Shown: positions 7,507 through 15,643 of the stretch, in pieces
Position numbering within the stretch: position 1 is the stretch's first letter
Layout: each line of letters opens with the position of its first letter
DNA from: Candidatus Fermentithermobacillaceae bacterium
GTDB taxonomy: Bacteria; Bacillota; Sulfobacillia; Fermentithermobacillales; Fermentithermobacillaceae
Direction: 5' to 3'
Length of the DNA: 33,136 nucleotides
Assembly: GCA_018052475.1 (NCBI GenBank)
Contig: JAGPNG010000015.1
Location: forward strand, 1-33,136
Notes under the pieces: model-generated
Told to the model about the DNA's origin: nothing
What the model saw: only the letters and a program-made list of their open reading frames with translations
The model's database searches: none
Translations under genes and position numbers: made by a program

Positions 7507-8127
7507 ATGGCGAACGAGAGAAGAGTTACTTTGGTAGTAGCCTCGCGGAATTTGAGCAAGGTAAACGAGATAAAACGAATATTTGTTGAGTGTATGCCGC
7601 ACATAGAGTGGACTTTTTTGAGCGCCCATGATCTGGGCTTTCCGGAAATAGAAGAAACCGGAGAAACGTTTATGGAAAATGCTGCCATAAAGGCAATTGC
7701 GGGGGCCAGATACTCGGGACGCATATGTATTGGAGAAGATTCAGGCATAGAAGTTGATAAGTTGGGCGGGGCTCCCGGTGTTAGGTCACACAGGTTTTCA
7801 GACAGCGGTTTGGACGAAGATAACAATCAATTCCTTTTGAAACTGCTTAAAGATGTTCCCTGGGCCGAAAGGACATGTCGATATAGATGCGCGATTGCGA
7901 TAGCTGATACTGAGGGGATCATTGGCCAAGCGGAAGGGACTGTGGAAGGCATAATTGACGTAGAGCCCAAAGGAAGTAACGGGTTTGGGTATGATCCTAT
8001 TTTCTACTCGCAGGAGCTAGGCAAGACGTTCGGGCAGGCATCTGATTCAGAAAAAGACAGGGTAAGCCACAGAAGAAGGGCCGTTGAGAACTTGATGAAT
8101 CTAGCTAGGGATTACTTCAAGGATTAG
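7507..8127 (+). CDS. rdgB: XTP/dITP diphosphatase (RdgB/HAM1 family)
   Basis: 206 residues. It hydrolyses non-canonical purine nucleoside triphosphates (ITP, dITP, XTP) to monophosphates and pyrophosphate, cleaning the nucleotide pool. Motifs: VVASRNLSKVNEIKRI at the N-terminus (SxNxxKxxEI-like nucleotide-binding motif), EETGETFMENAAIKA, GEDSGIEVDKLGGAPGVRS with the metal-binding Asp, GSNGFGYDPIF for base recognition, and SHRRRA near the C-terminus. Start ATG at 7507 has GGTGG nine bases upstream. It is 76 bases after rph and about 115 bases before the phosphoesterase, the same order as ysnA in Bacillus subtilis. Cytoplasmic. Confidence 0.96.
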   Translation: MANERRVTLVVASRNLSKVNEIKRIFVECMPHIEWTFLSAHDLGFPEIEETGETFMENAAIKAIAGARYSGRICIGEDSGIEVDKLGGAPGVRSHRFSDSGLDEDNNQFLLKLLKDVPWAERTCRYRCAIAIADTEGIIGQAEGTVEGIIDVEPKGSNGFGYDPIFYSQELGKTFGQASDSEKDRVSHRRRAVENLMNLARDYFKD

Positions 8128-8243
8128 TTATCCTGGGTGAACCAGGAGGGTTCCTTTCTGGCGGTCCGATAATTTTGCCTGCTGCCATACCTTAGAAGCA
8201 AAAGCAACCGCTTACTATGAGATCTAGGAAAAGGGGTGGTATC

Positions 8244-8720
8244 TTGCTGGTAGCAGCTACCTCGGACACTCATGGATATAGAGAAAGGATACGAGAATCT
8301 GCATGTGATCTACAGCAGTGCGATTACATATTACATGCAGGTGATTTCTACGAAGACAGTCAATATATAGCAGCCTATACTAAGCGAAGGGTTATAGCAG
8401 TCGTGGGAAACTGTGACCACATGGTCCTTGGCCCCTTGGAAGAAACCGTAGTTTTGGGTGGGAAAAGACTCTACCTCACCCATGGACACCTCTACAAGGT
8501 GAAACAGGGGACCAGTTTGCTTGTGCGAAAGGCAAAGAGTCTGGGCAGTGATATCGTAATCTATGGGCATACCCACTATCCTAATATCTTCGAAGAAGAC
8601 GGAATCCTATTTGTAAATCCCGGAAGTCTATGTGTGCCCAGGATGGGCTCCAAGCCGTCGTTTGCGGTCTTGAATATAACAAAGGACAATGTTAGTGCAG
8701 GGATAGTAGTGGTAGGATAA
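8244..8720 (+). CDS. YfcE/YsnB-type metallophosphoesterase
   Basis: 158 residues from TTG at 8244, with AAGGGGTGG four bases upstream; the protein then starts just before the first motif, as in the family. An ATG at 8217 in the same frame has no usable site. Two-metal phosphoesterase motifs in order: SDTHG, HAGDF, GNCDH, LTHGH and YGHTHYP, then VNPGSLCVPR. The family hydrolyses phosphodiesters and is typified by E. coli YfcE and archaeal MJ0936; the natural substrate is generally unknown. It is the third member of the rph-rdgB-ysnB order. A small hairpin of six pairs at 8131-8147 lies between rdgB and this gene. The upstream genes probably provide its promoter. Confidence 0.92.
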   Translation: MLVAATSDTHGYRERIRESACDLQQCDYILHAGDFYEDSQYIAAYTKRRVIAVVGNCDHMVLGPLEETVVLGGKRLYLTHGHLYKVKQGTSLLVRKAKSLGSDIVIYGHTHYPNIFEEDGILFVNPGSLCVPRMGSKPSFAVLNITKDNVSAGIVVVG

Positions 8721-8962
8721 CCGCGTTTCTGGTTGTGCCTCTGGCTCTTTGTTCTCTTGACGCTTACTTTTTGATACTGTTTGCCTTGCCAAAGCCCTGG
8801 TTTTGGGCATCAAGCAGGAATCTTGGGTTTGAGGTCGAATCCTTTAATTGCACCGCAGAACGAAACCAGCCTGATGGAATCCCGTATGATTGTAGCCATA
8901 GGTGACTGAATTGGCGCAAAAAGGATGGACAAGGCTAAAACGCACAAAAAAGAGGTGGTCAA

Positions 8963-10156
8963 ATGCAGAAATTCCTCGTTTTAGGGAGTACCTACATTCA
9001 GATCCCATTTATTAAGAAAGCCAAAGAGATGGGGTTATATGCTATTTCTATCGGGGAAAAGGGTGGGATCTGCGAGCGATACGCTGATTCCTATGTGCCT
9101 TTAGACGTAGCAAACATACCGGAAGTGCTGGAGTTTGCTCGGCAAGAAAGTGTCTCCGGGGTCATTTCCTGCGGTTCTGAACTGGGTATTTACGTGGCTG
9201 CGTATGTGAATGAACAGTTGCGTCTAAGCCAGAAGTTCGTAAGCTCTCGCGCTACGAAGAACGCGGCGCTAAAGGACAAGTATGCGTCGCTCATGCCTTC
9301 TCTAGTTCCGCCAGGTTTCTCCACTGATAACCTAGATGAAGTGTTGGACCGGATTGGGATGTTTGGGGGCAAGGTCATCTTCAAGCCTGGTATTGGAGGA
9401 GGGGGCAGAGGTATCACTGTCTTGGATGAGGTAGACACTGTTGCTGTTACGGATGCATTTTACCGTGCGCAGATGGCATCTAGGAACAAAAGAGTAGTTG
9501 TACAGGAATTCATCGAGGGAACAGTAATCGGCGTCGAGTCTTTTACGTTTGATTCGGAAGTTCGTCCTTTGGTCGTTCCCGAAAAAGACGTTTCAGATCC
9601 CCCCGCGTGCATCACCCGAGGAGTGGCGTTTCCTTCCAGGCTGAATAGTCAAACTCTGAGCAAGGTCTTGGCAGCGAATGAACAGGCGATAAGATCTATG
9701 GAGATCGAGTGGGGGCCCACTCATATTGATATGGTAGTAGATGAGCATGGGAATCCATGGGTCATTGACGTCGGCGCAAGACTTGCGAGCGGTCTCCTTA
9801 TGTCGGTTTCGGTTCCCGATTACTACAGTTACGATTTTGTTAAGGCAGCTATACTTCTTGCACTTAATCAGATGCCGCCTGAAATACCTGCCAAAGGTAA
9901 CGGGAAATACTATGCATCGCGGGCAATAATCGCACATAGAGATGGCATCCTCAGATCGGTTACATACGACGAAAGACAGCGTTCCGAATGCAACGTTTTC
10001 TCGGTCATCCAGATGATACCTACCGGAACAATAGTAAGCACAGCCAAGGCGGACGCCGATAGAATTCTCAAATTCGTCGTTCGCGAAGATTCCTACGAGA
10101 AAGCCATTCAAAACCTAGATGCATTCGAACGCAGCGTCGAAGTTCTGATTGAGTGA
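8963..10156 (+). CDS. ATP-grasp ligase-like enzyme, substrate unknown
   Basis: 397 residues. The N-terminal pre-ATP-grasp domain begins with FLVLGSTYIQIPFIKKAKEMG. The ATP-grasp core follows, with the nucleotide lysine and glycine-rich loop in FKPGIGGGGRG (about residues 139-149), VVVQEFIEG (hinge) and a metal site in DMVVDEHGNPWVIDVGAR, where the usual final Glu-x-Asn pattern is replaced by D-V-G-A-R. The C-terminal third resembles the carboxylase or carbamoyl-phosphate family tail. Such enzymes couple a carboxylate to a nucleophile through an acylphosphate. No partner enzyme is in the same operon, so it is an orphan. Start ATG follows GAGGTGG at good spacing. Its TGA stop is contained in a dispersed repeat, so the last residues may be recent. 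Confidence 0.88.
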   Translation: MQKFLVLGSTYIQIPFIKKAKEMGLYAISIGEKGGICERYADSYVPLDVANIPEVLEFARQESVSGVISCGSELGIYVAAYVNEQLRLSQKFVSSRATKNAALKDKYASLMPSLVPPGFSTDNLDEVLDRIGMFGGKVIFKPGIGGGGRGITVLDEVDTVAVTDAFYRAQMASRNKRVVVQEFIEGTVIGVESFTFDSEVRPLVVPEKDVSDPPACITRGVAFPSRLNSQTLSKVLAANEQAIRSMEIEWGPTHIDMVVDEHGNPWVIDVGARLASGLLMSVSVPDYYSYDFVKAAILLALNQMPPEIPAKGNGKYYASRAIIAHRDGILRSVTYDERQRSECNVFSVIQMIPTGTIVSTAKADADRILKFVVREDSYEKAIQNLDAFERSVEVLIE

Positions 10157-10184
10157 AGCAGCGGGGACGGTTCTTTTTGCTTCA
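10153..10184 (+). repeat. Dispersed palindromic repeat, copy 4 (GGTTCTTT subtype), holds two stop codons
   Basis: GTGAAGCAGCGGGGACGG is followed by TTCTTTTTGCTTCA. The plus-strand TGA at 10154-10156 ends the ATP-grasp gene, and the minus-strand TGA at 10182-10184 ends the convergent TraX-like gene. The entire space between the two genes is therefore this element. Confidence 0.92.
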
Positions 10185-10946
10185 AAACCTGTATTTTATT
10201 AATCCGAGTATCACAAGATGTAACGGGTAGAACACATAAAAGAACCATTTGGACCATTTGCCGCCTCCTCGTTCTCCGTTGTATCGGGCCAAAAGCGGGA
10301 TAGACAGATATATTCCCATCTGAAAGAGCTGCTCATACCATGTGTCATATCCGCTTATCAACATTACCAAAAACGAAAAAGCTATAGGAACTGCAACAAT
10401 ACTAAACGCAAGCATCTGCTGTTTGAAGTTGTTGTGATTTATTCCAAAAAGGAAAATCCACAGTACTGCGGTAGGGCCCCAGTCACCGGGTATGGCAAGT
10501 ACACATAAGAGAAATATGATGCTTAGCCTGGCTACGTCGCCTAGTTTTTCACTATGCCATACAATAAGCGACAAAAGGCCAAGGAAAAGACTGTACATTA
10601 CGCTTGTTTCTATAGGAATACGCAGGTTTGGCGAAAAGGGAAACGGCAACTCGCCCGTCATGAAGTAGTAGAAAGGAGCATGGGAAATCAGAGCAAAGAC
10701 TAAGAGACGCAAAGCATATTTCTTCGCATTCCGAGTGTGATAATACCCTTCTGCTATGAAATAGCACATTATTGGTGCTGTAAGGCGCCCAATAGCATGC
10801 ATTATCTGTCCAAGTAAGGTATTTGTTGGAATAAATGCCCATCCGATGTGATCGATAAGCATGGCGACTATGGCGATCATTTTCAACGTATAAGACGACA
10901 TGCCTGGTTTCTTGGCCCATGCAGACTGCGCGTTTATATCGGCCAT
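10182..10946 (-). CDS. TraX-family integral membrane protein
   Basis: 254 residues with about eight hydrophobic segments. Typical TraX family blocks are present: TLKMIAIVAMLIDHIGW near the N-terminus with its conserved Asp-His, MHAIGRLTAPIMCYFIAEGYYHT in the second and third segments, and FYVFYPLHLVILGLIK at the C-terminus. The family is named after the F-plasmid pilin acetylase TraX and is related to membrane acyltransferases; chromosomal copies are common in Firmicutes and their substrate is unknown. The start at 10946 is chosen because GAGGAGGT lies immediately upstream; the frame is open a further 44 codons without a site. It is convergent with the ATP-grasp gene and divergent from the cysteine-synthase-like gene, so it has its own promoter. 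Confidence 0.88.
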   Translation of the reverse strand: MADINAQSAWAKKPGMSSYTLKMIAIVAMLIDHIGWAFIPTNTLLGQIMHAIGRLTAPIMCYFIAEGYYHTRNAKKYALRLLVFALISHAPFYYFMTGELPFPFSPNLRIPIETSVMYSLFLGLLSLIVWHSEKLGDVARLSIIFLLCVLAIPGDWGPTAVLWIFLFGINHNNFKQQMLAFSIVAVPIAFSFLVMLISGYDTWYEQLFQMGIYLSIPLLARYNGERGGGKWSKWFFYVFYPLHLVILGLIKYRF

Positions 10947-10977
10947 GGTGTACCTCCTCAATGATGTCTCTAACATG

Positions 10978-10989
10978 GTATCATGATAC
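10978..10989. promoter_or_regulatory. 12-bp perfect palindrome upstream of the TraX-like gene
   Basis: GTATCATGATAC is a perfect palindrome about 32 bases before the TraX-like start, and GACATGATGTC (11002-11012) is a second palindrome nearby. They lie in the divergent region with the cysteine-synthase-like gene and are candidate operators. The binding protein is unknown. Confidence 0.35.
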
Positions 10990-11148
10990 AACATATTGAA
11001 GGACATGATGTCGAAAGACATATTGCAGAATTGTGCAGACATCAAACTGTTTATGCGGAAGACATGCCGTCGTAGCAAGAAGAACTAAACCTATTTTGGT
11101 GGCAAGGATGGGCATCTACGGAAAGTATGAGTGAGGGAGTGCAGGGAA

Positions 11149-12081
11149 ATGGCAATACTCGACAGCATTTTGGACGCTGTAGGCAATACGCCTATGGTGC
11201 GCCTGAATCGGATAACCGGCATAGACTGTGCTGAAATTCTCGTGAAGGCAGAGTATTTGAACCCGGGCGGTAGCATAAAAGCCCGGTCAGCTCTGGGCAT
11301 CATTATCGATGCCGAGCATAAGGGCCTGCTTGGGCCGAATTCTGTTATAGTGGAATACAGTAGCGGTAACCAGGGGATTTCACTTTCCATGATAGCGTCA
11401 ATAAAAGGGTACAAGGTTGTTGTATTTCTGCCTGAGACCATGAGCGACGAACGAAGGAAAATACTCCGAGCCTATGGAGCTAAAGTTGTTCTGACGCCGG
11501 CAGGCAAGGATATGCAAGAGACTCTAACTCGAGCGAAGCAAATGGCGGAAGAGTTTGCGGCATCTGAACCCAATGCTTTCATGCTAAGGCAGTTCGACAA
11601 CGAAGCTAATCCAAGAGCTCATCAAATGACTACTGCACAGGAAATCCTCGAGCAGACCGAAGGCAGGCTACACGCTTTTGTGTCAGGCATAGGCACAGGC
11701 GGAACCATAACAGGAGTCGGACGAGAACTGAAAAGAGTGCTTCCTGAAGTGAAAGTAGTGGCTGTTGAACCTAGTAAAGCCTCCTTATTCTACGGTATAA
11801 ACGAGGGCATTCATGCTCAAGAAGGGATTGGAGACGGGATTTATCCCGGAGTATTGGACCCATCGATAATAGACAGAGTCATTTTAGTAAATGACGATGA
11901 AGCAATTGAGTGTGCCCGAGATCTTTCACGAAAAGAAGGCATTTTCTGTGGCATATCGAGCGGCACCAACGTATTTGGTGCCCTTCAAGTGGCTAGAGAA
12001 CTGGGTCCCGGGCATAGGGTAGTTACTTTGATTCCGGATGGCGGTGAGAAGTATCTTAGCACGGCGTTGTGTCGCGAATAG
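11149..12081 (+). CDS. Cysteine-synthase-like PLP enzyme (OASS/CysK superfamily)
   Basis: 310 residues, the usual CysK size. The enzyme type joins an amino-acrylate, made from an activated serine, to a nucleophile. Visible motifs: GNTPMVRL, the PLP lysine in NPGGSIKARS, the substrate loop SSGNQG, QFDNEANPRAH, the phosphate cup GIGTGGTITG, GIGDGIYPGVLD and GISSGTN near the end. Two positions differ from typical CysK: the residue after the PLP lysine is Ala where Asp is usual, and the TSGNTG loop reads SSGNQG. The canonical sulphide reaction is therefore not certain; a related beta-replacement is possible. Start ATG at 11149 follows AGGGA and puts the normal N-terminus in place; an in-frame GTG at 11131 is less likely. 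No cysE is visible nearby. Confidence 0.9.
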   Translation: MAILDSILDAVGNTPMVRLNRITGIDCAEILVKAEYLNPGGSIKARSALGIIIDAEHKGLLGPNSVIVEYSSGNQGISLSMIASIKGYKVVVFLPETMSDERRKILRAYGAKVVLTPAGKDMQETLTRAKQMAEEFAASEPNAFMLRQFDNEANPRAHQMTTAQEILEQTEGRLHAFVSGIGTGGTITGVGRELKRVLPEVKVVAVEPSKASLFYGINEGIHAQEGIGDGIYPGVLDPSIIDRVILVNDDEAIECARDLSRKEGIFCGISSGTNVFGALQVARELGPGHRVVTLIPDGGEKYLSTALCRE

Positions 12082-12092
12082 GTGAAGGATAA

Positions 12093-12123
12093 GTGAAGCA
12101 AAAAGAACCGTCCCCTTTGCTTC
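12093..12123 (-). repeat. Dispersed palindromic repeat, copy 5 (GGTTCTTT subtype)
   Basis: GTGAAGCAAAAAGAACCGTC followed by a CCC run and GCTTC, reverse orientation. It starts 11 bases after the stop of the cysteine-synthase-like gene. The following 210 bases up to 12336 hold no gene, and I saw no clear terminator there. Confidence 0.92.
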
Positions 12124-12335
12124 TTTAAGTTGTAAGAAATTCTTAAGATATGTGTCCAATTGTTAGTCAGATCTCTGATTTATCCTATGAACTAGGCTCG
12201 AAGGTGTGGCGTACTGCACCGGATATATCAATCGGCACGATGGGATGGGTTAGTTCCACGATGTACAGTATATGGTAGAAGGGTTTGTGCAACACCTAAC
12301 CAGTTAGCCCGGATTTTGTTGAGAGGTGAAGTAAG

Positions 12336-13058
12336 ATGGATAACAACGACGCATCTACAGGAAAGTCCAGAGTGCTTGTGGTTGATGATGATAGAGACAT
12401 AGTGAATGCCATTTGCATAAACCTTGAAAAAGAGGGATATGTACCTCTTAGGGCATATGACGGCCTTGAGGCTCTAGACATCATACAGACTCAGAATGTG
12501 CATCTTATCATTCTCGACGTCATGATGCCCAAACTGGACGGGCTTTCTGCGATGCTAAAAATCCGCGAGGACAGGAACATCCCGATTATAATCCTCTCGG
12601 CAAAATCTGAAGACAGTGACAAAGTCCTGGGATTGTCTATGGGAGCAGATGATTACGTCACCAAACCGTTTAACAGTATGGAGTTAATGGCTAGAGTCAA
12701 GTCCCAGTTGAGACGCTACATGACTCTAGGGGATGTCCATGAAAGGAATTCCTCTCGATTTCTTCAGACAGGCGGTTTGTGCTTTGACGTAGAGAACCGC
12801 ACACTGACTGTTGATGGCGAACCGGTCAAACTCACTGCAACCGAAACCAAAATCGTGGAACTGTTGATGCGTTCACCCGGAAGGATATTTCCTGCTGAAG
12901 AAATCTATGAGCGCATCTGGGAGCAGCCTGCTTACCGTGTGGAAAACACTGTCATGGTGCATATTCGCCGAATCCGAGAAAAGATTGAGATAAACCCTAA
13001 AGAGCCAAAATACCTGAAGGTGGTATGGGGCATTGGATACAAAATCGAAAAGATCTGA
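12336..13058 (+). CDS. OmpR/PhoB-family response regulator
   Basis: 240 residues. Receiver domain at about 12-125: acidic pair D17-D18 in VVDDD, phospho-acceptor D61 in ILDVMMP, switch Ser88 in ILSAK, and K110 in VTKPF. The C-terminal winged helix (about 145-238) contains LTATETKIVELLMRSPGRIF, the recognition segment RVENTVMVHIRRIREKIE and the closing VWGIGYKIE. This is the OmpR/PhoB class closest to VanR-type regulators. Phosphorylation by the adjacent kinase should drive dimerisation on tandem repeats of about 11 bp. Start ATG has GAGAGGTGA upstream. It overlaps the kinase gene by 26 bases. A candidate target is the tandem 11-mer before cassette B; that is inference only. Confidence 0.96.
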   Translation: MDNNDASTGKSRVLVVDDDRDIVNAICINLEKEGYVPLRAYDGLEALDIIQTQNVHLIILDVMMPKLDGLSAMLKIREDRNIPIIILSAKSEDSDKVLGLSMGADDYVTKPFNSMELMARVKSQLRRYMTLGDVHERNSSRFLQTGGLCFDVENRTLTVDGEPVKLTATETKIVELLMRSPGRIFPAEEIYERIWEQPAYRVENTVMVHIRRIREKIEINPKEPKYLKVVWGIGYKIEKI

Positions 13059-15273
13059 GCAGGAAGTTGTGACTGATCCAGCTGATTCTTTAGGATTCGA
13101 AGGAAATGAGAATGAGACCGGGGTACCTGGGCCCCTTGCCAAGGCGGACTCGAAAGATGAAGCAGGTACAAAAGGATTTCCGACAGTCGCTCATAATACG
13201 AAGACAAAGAGAACTCACCCTTTTAGGACGTGGATTTGCTTCGTAGTCGGCATCAGCATTATCGGGATGTGCATCGTTGGAGCGTTAGTTGGTCTTTCCC
13301 TATCCAATTGGAATTGGGAAGAATTGAAATCTGTTTTTCTTGATTACAAGCATACTATCCCTTTTAAGCAGCAAACAACAGTGTACTTCTATACGCTGCT
13401 ATCTCTAGTGGATGTTTCTGATCATACTAACCTCACGGAAGTAACGGAAGTAACGGAAGTAACGGAAGTGATAGATTACAGATTGGCGCGGGAAGGGGAA
13501 AACCTTAAGTATTATGCGGTGAATTTGGACTCTGGAATAGTAGCAACCAACATCGAAGAAGACCTATGCGAGGATTTGGCCAAGGCTGTAACAGAGGCTC
13601 ATAGTGGAGAAATCATGCTTCCTTTACCGGACGGCTATGGGTACTATTGGTATTTCGATGGAAGTCGTACTCATGTGATTGAAAATGATAAACATGTAGA
13701 TGTTGACCGGTTAGATAGCGCGTACCATAACCTATTAGTAGATGTACCTGAGTACTTGGGCGGAAAAGAAAAGGCCCAGTCAATACGAGCAGTGTTGGCA
13801 GTTAGCGATGTTTTGATTCCGAATCCATACGGAGAGTCTGTGTACTATAGGAATCAGCAGGTTTTTCGCGTGATTGGTTGGGCCTATTTGGTTACTCTAT
13901 GTATTGGAGTTTTTATGCTTGGGTACAGCATATTGAAGTATGATGAAAAAAAGGAATTTGAAGCCAGTTTGGCATCATGGTTGGCTGGATTTTGGCTAGA
14001 AGTAAAGATTGGCATCACAATTCTACTCTTTGTCGGCGTGCTAGGTTTTGCAGGGGCAATTCTCTTGGGAACTTCAGGTCCGACGGGGGTTTTGGGCGTT
14101 GTTGTATCTGTCCTATGCGTTTATGCTGCGTTGTGGTGGGTATACGCCATAATCCTCGATATTTCCTATAACGGTAAGCAGGTTTTTGCCAATAACTGCA
14201 TTGCCCATTTTTCAGAATGGATGACACTTTATGAAAGCAAGTATCCGTGGGAAAAACTTATGCTCAAAAGGGTCTATAGATTGATAGGCGCAGAGATTTG
14301 TCTTGCCATAATTGCAGTATTGTCCGTAATCATACTCGTAGTAGCTGGGTATGGTGCATTTGGTTTCAGTGTTGCCGCAATTTGTGTAGTACTTGCATTC
14401 TACCTTATATATAGGTACGTAAAGAGTTTTGCTACTACCGTGTCCGAATTGGGCCTTCTTATGAATCAGATTGAGAGAATGAAGAATGGGGATTTAGACA
14501 CCAAACTATCGGTTAACAGCGACTCTGTTATCTACGACGCAGTTCAGAACCTCAACGATCTGCAAGAAGGCATGAACCTCGCAGTAAGTGAGAAACTCAA
14601 ATCAGAGCGACTCAAGATTGACCTTATCACAAATATGTCCCATGACCTAAAAACGCCGCTAACATCTATAGCCAGTTACGTTGATCTTTTGGCAAAGGAA
14701 GACTTGCCAGCGCACGTAAAAGATTATGTGTCCATATTGAGTCAGAAGACCGAGAGGCTAAAAAACCTTATCCAAGACCTGTTTGACTTGTCCAAAGCTA
14801 CCAGCAACAATCTGCCACTGGATATAAAAGAAATTGACCTTTGTCGCTTGGTCGAACAAACCCTTGCAGATATGGAGGAGTTGATTCAGGACTCGGGCAT
14901 ACGATTTAAGGTGGACCTGCCAGACGAGCCGGTTCTTATGACAAATGATGGTGCCAAGCTATCTCGAGTATTCCAGAACCTCTTTTCGAACGCAGTGAAG
15001 TACTCTCTTCCTGGAACTCGCGTATTTGTTAACCTGCAAGTTATCGATAACGAAGCTGTTGTGACCATAAAGAACACTGCAAATTACGAAATGAACTTTG
15101 AGGAAGAGGACATTTTAGAGAGATTTGCCAGAGGGGATGCGTCCAGGACTACCGAGGGTTCTGGGCTTGGCCTGTCTATAGCGAAAAGCTACACCGAAGC
15201 GTGTGGCGGGAAATTTGCCATAAGGACAGATGGGGATCAGTTCACAGCCGAAGTCAGATTGCCCAAGATGTAA
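13033..15273 (+). CDS. Membrane sensor histidine kinase
   Basis: 746 residues from TTG at 13033. The start is uncertain: GTG at 13069 has AGGA nearby. A cytoplasmic tail of about 65 charged residues leads to a first membrane segment (about 68-92), an extracellular sensor region of about 180 residues and then four or five further membrane segments between 280 and 470. A HAMP-like linker follows (IERMKNGDLDTKLSV). The HisKA domain has the phospho-acceptor His537 in NMSHDLKTPL. The ATPase domain has the N box at Asn653 (LFSNAVKYS) and GSGLGLSIAK. Partner of the response regulator it overlaps. The sensor region contains a fourfold TEV repeat. The stimulus is unknown; the many membrane segments resemble kinases that sense envelope stress. 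Confidence 0.94.
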   Translation: MDTKSKRSEQEVVTDPADSLGFEGNENETGVPGPLAKADSKDEAGTKGFPTVAHNTKTKRTHPFRTWICFVVGISIIGMCIVGALVGLSLSNWNWEELKSVFLDYKHTIPFKQQTTVYFYTLLSLVDVSDHTNLTEVTEVTEVTEVIDYRLAREGENLKYYAVNLDSGIVATNIEEDLCEDLAKAVTEAHSGEIMLPLPDGYGYYWYFDGSRTHVIENDKHVDVDRLDSAYHNLLVDVPEYLGGKEKAQSIRAVLAVSDVLIPNPYGESVYYRNQQVFRVIGWAYLVTLCIGVFMLGYSILKYDEKKEFEASLASWLAGFWLEVKIGITILLFVGVLGFAGAILLGTSGPTGVLGVVVSVLCVYAALWWVYAIILDISYNGKQVFANNCIAHFSEWMTLYESKYPWEKLMLKRVYRLIGAEICLAIIAVLSVIILVVAGYGAFGFSVAAICVVLAFYLIYRYVKSFATTVSELGLLMNQIERMKNGDLDTKLSVNSDSVIYDAVQNLNDLQEGMNLAVSEKLKSERLKIDLITNMSHDLKTPLTSIASYVDLLAKEDLPAHVKDYVSILSQKTERLKNLIQDLFDLSKATSNNLPLDIKEIDLCRLVEQTLADMEELIQDSGIRFKVDLPDEPVLMTNDGAKLSRVFQNLFSNAVKYSLPGTRVFVNLQVIDNEAVVTIKNTANYEMNFEEEDILERFARGDASRTTEGSGLGLSIAKSYTEACGGKFAIRTDGDQFTAEVRLPKM
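13435..13470 (+). repeat. In-frame 9-bp tandem repeat in the kinase sensor region
   Basis: Four consecutive units of ACGGAAGTA, the last ending in G. They encode Thr-Glu-Val four times without changing frame. Such short tandems vary in copy number by slippage, here without breaking the frame. Confidence 0.9.
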
Positions 15274-15279
15274 GGATGT

Positions 15280-15331
15280 AAGGGGGACGGTTCTTTTTGC
15301 TTCAAATGAAGCAAAAAGAACCGTCCCCCTT
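15280..15331. repeat. Head-to-head pair of dispersed repeats: perfect 25-bp inverted repeat (copies 6 and 7)
   Basis: Two copies of the GGTTCTTT subtype face each other. The left arm is 15280-15304 and the right arm 15307-15331, exact reverse complements separated by AA. The cruciform or RNA hairpin would have 25 uninterrupted pairs. It lies six bases after the kinase stop and three before the stop of the convergent cysteine-rich gene, so it may also end transcription from both sides. Confidence 0.95.
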
Positions 15332-15334
15332 GAC

Positions 15335-15643
15335 TCAGTTTGTTTGTTTCTTTCTAGCCAGTTCTGCAATTTCACTGAACCTGCCTATTATGTAACCGTA
15401 GTTATTTCTATGGTGGGGTATGTTGCAGTTGCTGCAATCCTTGATACCATCTGGGGTGTAGGTGAAATTGCCTTTACAGTCTTCGCCTAAGGCATATAGG
15501 GGACAGTAACAGAAAAGGCAATTGAAGTCGTCCGGTTCTACGCCGGTGTGGCATGGAAAAGCTTCACATTCCCTATGGTTGATGAAGGCGAACTTCTTGC
15601 CGTGCCAATACTCCTGTTGTTTTTGAGTTTCTTTTGTATTCAT
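15335..15643 (-). CDS. Cysteine-rich small domain protein
   Basis: 102 residues. After a polar N-terminus it carries about nine cysteines in a dense pattern: HRECEAFPCH, NCLFCYCPLYALGEDCKG and a late IKDCSNCNIPHH. This matches what I recall as the Cys-rich small domain family (PF04071), expected to bind a metal, probably iron-sulphur or zinc, through these cysteines. Function unknown. The start at 15643 is set by AAGGAGGT upstream; an in-frame alternative at 15673 has none. It is a single gene, convergent with the kinase gene and separated from it by the 25-bp inverted repeat. No signal peptide, so cytoplasmic. Confidence 0.8.
   Translation of the reverse strand: MNTKETQKQQEYWHGKKFAFINHRECEAFPCHTGVEPDDFNCLFCYCPLYALGEDCKGNFTYTPDGIKDCSNCNIPHHRNNYGYIIGRFSEIAELARKKQTN

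Noticed and set aside
9593..10111. 172-codon antisense frame within the ATP-grasp gene
   Set aside because: Shadow of a well-supported gene; translation rich in Cys, His and Arg without motif.
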